Assembly (NCBI RefSeq): GCF_027922325.1
Contig: NZ_BSFL01000002.1
Location: 434,001-498,000, forward strand
Direction of reading: 5' to 3'
Source of the DNA: Methylopila turkensis
GTDB lineage: Bacteria > Pseudomonadota > Alphaproteobacteria > Rhizobiales > Methylopilaceae
Length of the DNA: 64,000 nt
Below the pieces are notes generated by a model that was not told the DNA's origin, did no database searches, and saw only the letters and a list, made by a program, of their open reading frames with translations. The translations under genes were made by a program, and so were the position numbers. How positions within the stretch are numbered: the first letter of the stretch is position 1; each line of letters starts with the position of its first letter. Shown here piece after piece: positions 59,525-64,000 of the stretch.

Positions 59525-59935
59525 ATGTCCGCCACGCGTATCGTCCGCCCGTTCGCAGCCCTGGCGCTGCTCGCTTGCGCCGCGAGCGCCGCGCTGGCGC
59601 AGGGCGCGCCCTCGGCGGAAGGGCCGCAGCGCGCCGCCAACCCGGAGCAGTCCGCCGAGATCGACGCCAAATACGTCGCCGCCTGCAGCGCCAAGGTCCC
59701 GAAAGAGCTCTGCGGCTGCGTCGTCGGCGTCGCCAACGTCCACATCAACGACATCGCCGAGCGGCAGGTGTTCTACGACTACATGATGGGCGAGGTGGAC
59801 AAGGCGAAGGCCCAGCGCGCGATGTTCTCGCCGGAGAAGTCCCGCACCTTCAACGTCGCGCTGCAAAAGGCCGACAGCCTGCTAGGCCAGGAATGCGACA
59901 AGTTCAAGCCCAAGGACGCCGCTCCGCCGAAGTAG
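59525..59935 (+). CDS. Small secreted protein with conserved cysteines, function unknown
   Basis: A 136-residue protein with a clear Sec signal peptide ('VRPFAALALLACAASAALAQ', cleavage near ALA-QG). The mature part is mostly helical and has Cys residues in 'YVAACSAKVPKELCGCVVGV' and 'LLGQECDKFKP', which could form two disulfides. A GAGGAGAGG ribosome-binding site precedes it. I recognise no named family; similar small periplasmic proteins occur in Rhizobiales. It follows egtD by 135 bases on the same strand. Confidence 0.75.
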   Translation: MSATRIVRPFAALALLACAASAALAQGAPSAEGPQRAANPEQSAEIDAKYVAACSAKVPKELCGCVVGVANVHINDIAERQVFYDYMMGEVDKAKAQRAMFSPEKSRTFNVALQKADSLLGQECDKFKPKDAAPPK

Positions 59936-60004
59936 TCTTTTCCGCTTCGCCGCCCAGCCTCGTCTGCTCCGACGTCGTCCTCCCGGCGCCGCCTTTCCGC
60001 CGTC

Positions 60005-60084
60005 ATCCTCCGGCTTGACCGGAGGATCCATCTCCGGCGCGGACGCGCCGGCTTTGGATGGATGGCCGGGTCAAGCCCGGCCAT
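60005..60084. repeat. Three consecutive hairpins (REP-like repeat)
   Basis: ATCCTCCGG/CCGGAGGAT (60005-60013, 60019-60027), CCGGCGCG/CGCGCCGG (60034-60041, 60044-60051) and ATGGCCGGG/CCCGGCCAT (60062-60070, 60076-60084). The first and third loops are CTTGA and TCAAG, complementary to each other, so the element is itself a larger palindrome. Similar sequences are dispersed in Rhizobiales genomes. Confidence 0.75.
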
Positions 60085-60190
60085 GACGGTTGAGGTTGTG
60101 ATGCGCGCCGGGCCGTCCTCTCCCGTCATGACCGCCCTTACGGGCGCGCACGCCTTCCTTCGATCCGCCGCCCACGCTCGACGCCACCCT

Positions 60191-60227
60191 CAAGTCGTGG
60201 ATACCCGACGCGAAGGCGCGGGCATGA
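60191..60227. repeat. Second copy of the CAAGTCGTGGAT repeat
   Basis: It shares CAAGTCGTGGAT, a GC-rich short hairpin and GGGCATGA with the repeat at 8714-8748, with several internal changes. It is part of the same dispersed repeat family. Confidence 0.65.
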
Positions 60228-60889
60228 TTGCGAGCGCGTCTCCGGCGTCATGGAGCCTCTGGCGGCCTCTGCATGGGCGCGGCCCGGTCACAGTGCAGGG
60301 CGGGTCGCTGACGCCCGGCGCGAACCTCCGTCCGAGGGTTTTGAACCTCCCCCAGAGCGGCGTCGCGCGCCGCGCGTCCCGTCCGACGTCCCGGGGGCCC
60401 GGCTTCCGGTAGAGCCGAACCCGCAGGCGCCGCCCCTGTCGCCGCATGGCCGGCCGGTCCGGACACGCCCTCCGTAATGGGGCAGGATGGTTTCATCCGT
60501 CTCATAGGACAAAAACAATATCAAGGATAATATTCCGATATCAAAATTTTTTCCCCTTCAACCCACGACGTCATCTCCGTCGCGCCACGTGACCGCGCAC
60601 GAATACCTACGATCTCGGCGGAGAGCCCGACGATCTCGAGAAGTCGTTGATCCGCGAAGCTATAGGGAATAAGGATGTCAGCTGTGCAGCTGAGTGCGCA
60701 CGGGAGCCTGAACTCGCTCATCGTGGCTCAAGTGTCCACGCCATCGCCGCTTCATATAGGTAATGGCCTAATGTCAAAGCCTTGCGTATAGGATTTAAGT
60801 CGGATTAGATCCTTAATAAGAACTGCTTGGTACCGTTCCGAGACGATAATAGCGCCAACTCCGGCAAACTGACCCGTCAAGGACAGCCT

Positions 60890-61405
60890 ATGGCTTCCAC
60901 GGCTCCTTATGATGCCCGTGCGGTGGCAAATTTTCTCCTCGACCTCGCGGACAGCCGAGGCGTGGCCTTGACTCAGGTGACTCTTCTAAAATTAATCTAC
61001 TTCGCACATGGCTGGTACCTGGCTGCTCACGGAAAGCCTTTGGTGTCTCATGATTTTGAGGCTTGGCAATACGGCCCCGTATTGAAAGTTATTCGGGACG
61101 CTTTCAAACAATTTGGACCATCACCTATTACGTCTCGTGCAAATAAATTAGTTCTCCAGACGGGGGAGTATATCCGAGTAAAATCGGATTTGCTGAACAC
61201 CGACGCATCGTTTGTTACAGCAATCTTTGAAGAGTATGCGAATTTTACACCGTGGCAGCTTTCCGAGATGACCCATGAGCCTGGGTCGCCTTGGCATCGC
61301 ATCTGGCACACTCAAGAAGCTGTGGGCAGAATTGCATTGCGCATACGAAACGACGACATCCTCGCGCACTTCGCTAGTATTGGGCATCGAATGCCTATAT
61401 CTTGA
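60890..61405 (+). CDS. Panacea-domain (SocA-like, DUF4065) protein, probable antitoxin
   Basis: The ATG at 60890 follows AAGGA and gives 171 residues. 'YDARAVANFLLDLADSRGVA', 'LTQVTLLKLIYFAHGWYLAA' and 'HGKPLVSHDFEAWQYGPVLK' match the Panacea/SocA core. In Caulobacter SocA is a proteolytic adaptor antitoxin, and Panacea domains elsewhere neutralise many unrelated toxins in two-gene units. The gene overlaps or nearly touches a downstream unknown gene, and its base composition is much more AT-rich than the rest of the window, suggesting recent acquisition. Confidence 0.88.
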   Translation: MASTAPYDARAVANFLLDLADSRGVALTQVTLLKLIYFAHGWYLAAHGKPLVSHDFEAWQYGPVLKVIRDAFKQFGPSPITSRANKLVLQTGEYIRVKSDLLNTDASFVTAIFEEYANFTPWQLSEMTHEPGSPWHRIWHTQEAVGRIALRIRNDDILAHFASIGHRMPIS

Positions 61406-61428
61406 AGTGCCCAGACTGGGAGTGCCCT

Positions 61429-62166
61429 ATGTCAAGTCTGCTCCTTCTAAACGTGCTGGACGTTGCCCGCTCATTTGGAGAGACGCCTTCAAAGGCGGTC
61501 GCTCGAGAAATTGCGAATTGGCTAATTGAAGCTTACGCTAAGAAGGGCGGCGGTGGATTTAATTATAACCCTGCTATAAACACACTTTTTGATTTATTTC
61601 GGGGTGCTATCGATCGAGATGCTGCCGTTCTTCATTGCATGACTCGCGGAAACCCAAAAGGTCGAAGTCAGAACGTTCAGGCGATTAAAACAGTGGCACC
61701 TTACGCGGCCGAAAACATATCAACCTGTTATCGCATCGATTTTTCTGCAGTCGCTCTCGGTCGCGTGAAAGATCAGACTGTCTATGCGGCGATTAAGGCA
61801 CCGATGGTCCGAGTCGTTCATGACGAAGCCTTCGTTGTTCTTCCAGGTTTTCGCATGTCATATAGGCCAAATCAAGCGCAGATAGATCTTGCTTGCTCTA
61901 TCGCTCTCGCTAATTTGGCGCGGGATGATTTTGCTGGTGCCGATTTTGAGTATTTGTCAGCCGGACCCGGCGTGTCAGGCCAACGCGAATTTCAAGCGGT
62001 TCGAGGTCGCGACCGAACAGTCTATGATCGAGATCAACTGGACTTAATGATGCATGAGTATGTGCGGGGAGTTGCGATAGCGCTTGAGGAAGGTATCGAA
62101 AGACGAGCGCCTAATTTAAGGGGCTACCGTATAATCGATCCTAGAGAGCCTGATTTGTTTGCCTGA
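61429..62166 (+). CDS. Unknown protein paired with the Panacea gene, candidate toxin
   Basis: The ATG at 61429 has GGGAG six bases upstream (245 residues); a TTG at 61402 overlapping the Panacea stop (TTGA) would add nine. I recognise no known toxin family. Visible features: an N-terminal helical part ('LLLNVLDVARSFGETPSKAV'), a Gly-rich turn 'AKKGGGGFNYNPAINTLFDL', a beta-rich centre ('VYAAIKAPMVRVVHDEAFVV') and 'QREFQAVRGRDRTVYDRDQL'. No signal peptide or membrane helix is seen. Its place immediately after a Panacea antitoxin on an AT-rich island suggests it is the cognate toxin, but this is inference. Confidence 0.65.
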   Translation: MSSLLLLNVLDVARSFGETPSKAVAREIANWLIEAYAKKGGGGFNYNPAINTLFDLFRGAIDRDAAVLHCMTRGNPKGRSQNVQAIKTVAPYAAENISTCYRIDFSAVALGRVKDQTVYAAIKAPMVRVVHDEAFVVLPGFRMSYRPNQAQIDLACSIALANLARDDFAGADFEYLSAGPGVSGQREFQAVRGRDRTVYDRDQLDLMMHEYVRGVAIALEEGIERRAPNLRGYRIIDPREPDLFA

Positions 62167-62319
62167 TTGCTCCGGCGACGCCACACTGGTGAACTGTAGC
62201 GGTGGCCGGGCCACATAGCGTTCCGAAAGGGCGGCGCGCGACGACTTTCGCGTCGCATTCCGCTCAGAGGCGCTCTTCGACCACCAAGGTGTCCACGATC
62301 GGGCCGTCGGGGTAGGCGC

Positions 62320-62334
62320 GTTCGTCACCTGTTC
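62320..62334 (+). promoter_or_regulatory. LexA (SOS) box upstream of uvrB
   Basis: GTTC (62320-62323), seven bases, GTTC (62331-62334): an exact match to the alphaproteobacterial LexA motif GTTC-N7-GTTC, 41 bases before the uvrB start. It implies DNA-damage induction of uvrB by RecA/LexA. Confidence 0.85.
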
Positions 62335-62374
62335 TCCCCTCGCAATGACGGGAGAGACGTTCCATATTGCCCCC

Positions 62375-64000
62375 ATGCCAAAGCCCACGCGCCGTCCCTC
62401 CCCCGGCTTTTCGGAGCAGCCTCAGGCCGACTTCGACGCCGGGACGCCTGTCGACCTCGCGGACGTCTCCGGCGACGCCGCGCTTTTGCGCGCGCTCGGG
62501 CGCGGGGCGGAGGCGGCGGACGCGGCGCGGCGGGCGGTCGCCGACGACGCGACGGCGAAGGCCGCGAGCGCGGGGCCGCAGGCCGAGGCCGTGCCCGGAG
62601 GGACCGTGGCGGCGAAGGCGCGCGCCAAGGCCGCTCCCGAAAAGGGCAAGCGCAAGCAGGCGCGGGGCTCTGCTCCCGCCGCCATCCCCGATCCGCAGAA
62701 GGCGCCGCGCGGCTTCGGCGCCGTGCCCGAGACCGACCTCGCCGCGCTGCCGGCGGATTTCGATCCGTCCAAGAGCGTGTCGGCGACGGTCGCGGCGCTG
62801 GAGGACCTGATCCAGAACGGCCGGCCCGAGCTGAAGGGCAAGCCGTGGGCGCCGCATCGCCCGCCCCGGCCGGAGAAGCTGGAGAGCGGCCAGACCTTCA
62901 AGCTGACCAGCCCTTACGAGCCCAAGGGCGACCAGCCCACCGCGATCGCCGAGCTTGTTGACGGCATCCGCCGGCAGGAGCGCGACCAGGTGCTGCTGGG
63001 CGTCACGGGGAGCGGCAAGACCTTCACGATGGCGCAGGTCATCCAGCACACCCAGCGGCCGGCGCTGATCCTCGCGCCCAACAAGACGCTGGCGGCGCAG
63101 CTCTACGGCGAGTTCAAGTCGTTCTTCCCCGAGAACGCGGTCGAGTACTTCGTCTCCTATTACGACTACTACCAGCCCGAGGCCTATGTGCCGCGGTCGG
63201 ACACCTATATCGAGAAGGAGAGCTCGATCAATGAGCAGATCGACCGCATGCGGCACTCCGCGACGCGGTCGCTGCTGGAGCGCGACGACGTCATCATCGT
63301 CGCCTCGGTCTCCTGCATCTACGGCATCGGCTCGGTCGAGACCTACACCTCGATGACCTTCACGCTGCGGGTGGGCGAGCAGATCGCGCAGCGCCAGCTG
63401 ATGGCCGATCTGGTGGCGCTGCAATACAAGCGCGCCGACGTGAACTTCACCCGCGGCACGTTCCGGGTGCGGGGCGACACGATCGAGGTGTTCCCGGCGC
63501 ATTACGAGGACCGGGCCTGGCGCATCGGCCTGTTCGGCGACGAGATCGAGAGCATCCAGGAGTTCGACCCGCTGACGGGCGCGAAGATCCAGGAGATGGC
63601 GGCGGTCAAGGTCTACGCCAACTCGCACTACGTGACGCCGCGGCCGACGCTGAACCAGGCGATCAAGGGCATCAAGGAGGAGCTGAAGGGCCGGCTGGTC
63701 GAGCTCACCAAGATGGGCCGGCTGCTGGAGGCCCAGCGGCTGGAGCAGCGCTGCACCTTCGACATCGAGATGATGGAGGCGACGGGAAGCTGCGCCGGCA
63801 TCGAGAACTATTCGCGCTGGCTGACCGGCCGCAAGCCCGGCGAGCCGCCGCCCACGCTGTTCGAATACCTGCCCGACAACGCGCTGGTGTTCACCGACGA
63901 GAGCCACGTCACCATTCCGCAGATCGGCGGCATGTACCGCGGCGACTTCCGGCGGAAGGCGACGCTCGCCGAATACGGCTTCCGGCTGCCCTCCTGCATG
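62375..64000 (+). CDS. uvrB: UvrABC system protein B (3' end outside window)
   Basis: UvrB verifies damage and recruits UvrC in nucleotide excision repair. The ATG at 62375 opens a frame that runs past the right edge (542 codons seen). The first ~170 residues are an Ala/Lys/Pro/Arg-rich extension without counterpart in E. coli; the classical protein begins at about residue 175 ('[17 protein letters not shown]'). Walker A is '[16 protein letters not shown]', and the beta-hairpin region '[20 protein letters not shown]' is intact, as is '[19 protein letters not shown]'. The C-terminal helicase motifs and UVR domain are cut off. Confidence 0.96.
   Translation, partial: MPKPTRRPSPGFSEQPQADFDAGTPVDLADVSGDAALLRALGRGAEAADAARRAVADDATAKAASAGPQAEAVPGGTVAAKARAKAAPEKGKRKQARGSAPAAIPDPQKAPRGFGAVPETDLAALPADFDPSKSVSATVAALEDLIQNGRPELKGKPWAPHRPPRPEKLESGQTFKLTSPYEPKGDQPTAIAELVDGIRRQERDQVLLGVTGSGKTFTMAQVIQHTQRPALILAPNKTLAAQLYGEFKSFFPENAVEYFVSYYDYYQPEAYVPRSDTYIEKESSINEQIDRMRHSATRSLLERDDVIIVASVSCIYGIGSVETYTSMTFTLRVGEQIAQRQLMADLVALQYKRADVNFTRGTFRVRGDTIEVFPAHYEDRAWRIGLFGDEIESIQEFDPLTGAKIQEMAAVKVYANSHYVTPRPTLNQAIKGIKEELKGRLVELTKMGRLLEAQRLEQRCTFDIEMMEATGSCAGIENYSRWLTGRKPGEPPPTLFEYLPDNALVFTDESHVTIPQIGGMYRGDFRRKATLAEYGFRLPSCM

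Larger units (their letters stand above)
59936..60889. other. Long noncoding stretch: palindromic repeats then AT-rich island border
   Basis: No convincing gene is present. The left part (59999-60235) is filled with palindromic intergenic repeats. From about 60485 the DNA becomes clearly AT-richer, which continues through the two-gene Panacea unit. A small palindrome TCAGCTG-TG-CAGCTGA lies at 60678-60693. A 66-codon minus-strand frame at 60521-60721 has no start context or recognisable motif and is not called. The border near 60485 is a plausible insertion junction. Confidence 0.5.

Noticed and set aside
60521..60721. 66-codon minus-strand frame in the AT-rich border
   Set aside because: No ribosome-binding site, motif or partner gene; it may be a gene fragment, but there is no positive evidence.
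62264..63907. 547-codon minus-strand frame
   Set aside because: Antisense to uvrB, which has full motif support on the plus strand.

Overview
The window looks like a chromosomal segment of a high-GC alphaproteobacterium of the order Hyphomicrobiales (Rhizobiales), plausibly near the Methylobacteriaceae/Beijerinckiaceae group. The support is gene order (rpsF-rpsR-DUF2232-rplI; dnaB-alr-radA-cvpA-purF; aroA-cmk-rpsA-sppA-ihfB-lapA; fabD-fabG-acpP-fabF-mltG), an alphaproteobacterial LexA box before uvrB, and dispersed palindromic repeats between genes. No species can be named from the sequence alone. Both ends cut a gene: an EAL-domain protein on the left and uvrB on the right.

Layout. 1-6.5 kb: EAL fragment, a possible tiny minus-strand gene, a DUF1206 membrane protein, and the minus-strand fatty-acid synthesis cluster ending in mltG. 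6.7-18.5 kb, plus strand: a carboxymuconolactone-decarboxylase-like protein, ribosomal proteins S6/S18/L9 around a DUF2232 membrane protein, a DsbA-like oxidoreductase, dnaB, alr, a parDE toxin-antitoxin pair wedged before radA, cvpA and purF. 18.6-29.6 kb: an SDR, then a long minus-strand run: pyruvyl-transferase-like protein, der, a lipoprotein stub where bamB normally sits, a TPR membrane protein, nnrU, lapA, ihfB, sppA, rpsA, cmk and aroA. 29.7-30.4 kb: a TIGR02300 protein and tRNA-Ala(GGC).

30.5-38.7 kb is the most system-like part: eleven co-directional minus-strand genes. Seven of them (GT4, GT2, GT28-like, acyl-CoA dehydrogenase-like, PIG-L deacetylase, NodS-like methyltransferase, GT2) all overlap at start/stop codons. 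They look like one assembly line for a glycosylated, N-deacetylated and possibly methylated product. Upstream lie a DUF892 ferritin-like protein, a small unknown protein, a Crp/Fnr regulator and another unknown protein. 38.8-42.2 kb adds a manganese catalase, a frameshifted ferritin-like gene, a zinc alcohol dehydrogenase and a small protein, giving a stress-flavoured neighbourhood.

42.4-47.1 kb holds an XRE-cupin regulator opposite ridA, an MHS-family transporter, a MOSC protein and a PDR-type reductase, with a tandem 21-bp repeat before ridA. A 190-bp nested palindromic element follows, then katG and divergent oxyR. 50.6-59.9 kb is mostly housekeeping and redox defence: murI, a P1 peptidase, a SleB-type hydrolase, a MeaB-like GTPase, msrB, a PQQ-type sugar dehydrogenase, a minimal ergothioneine pair egtB-egtD and a small secreted protein. 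60.5-62.2 kb is a visibly AT-richer island with a Panacea-domain (SocA-like) antitoxin overlapping an unknown partner, a strong candidate for a new toxin-antitoxin pair. The window closes with uvrB behind an SOS box.
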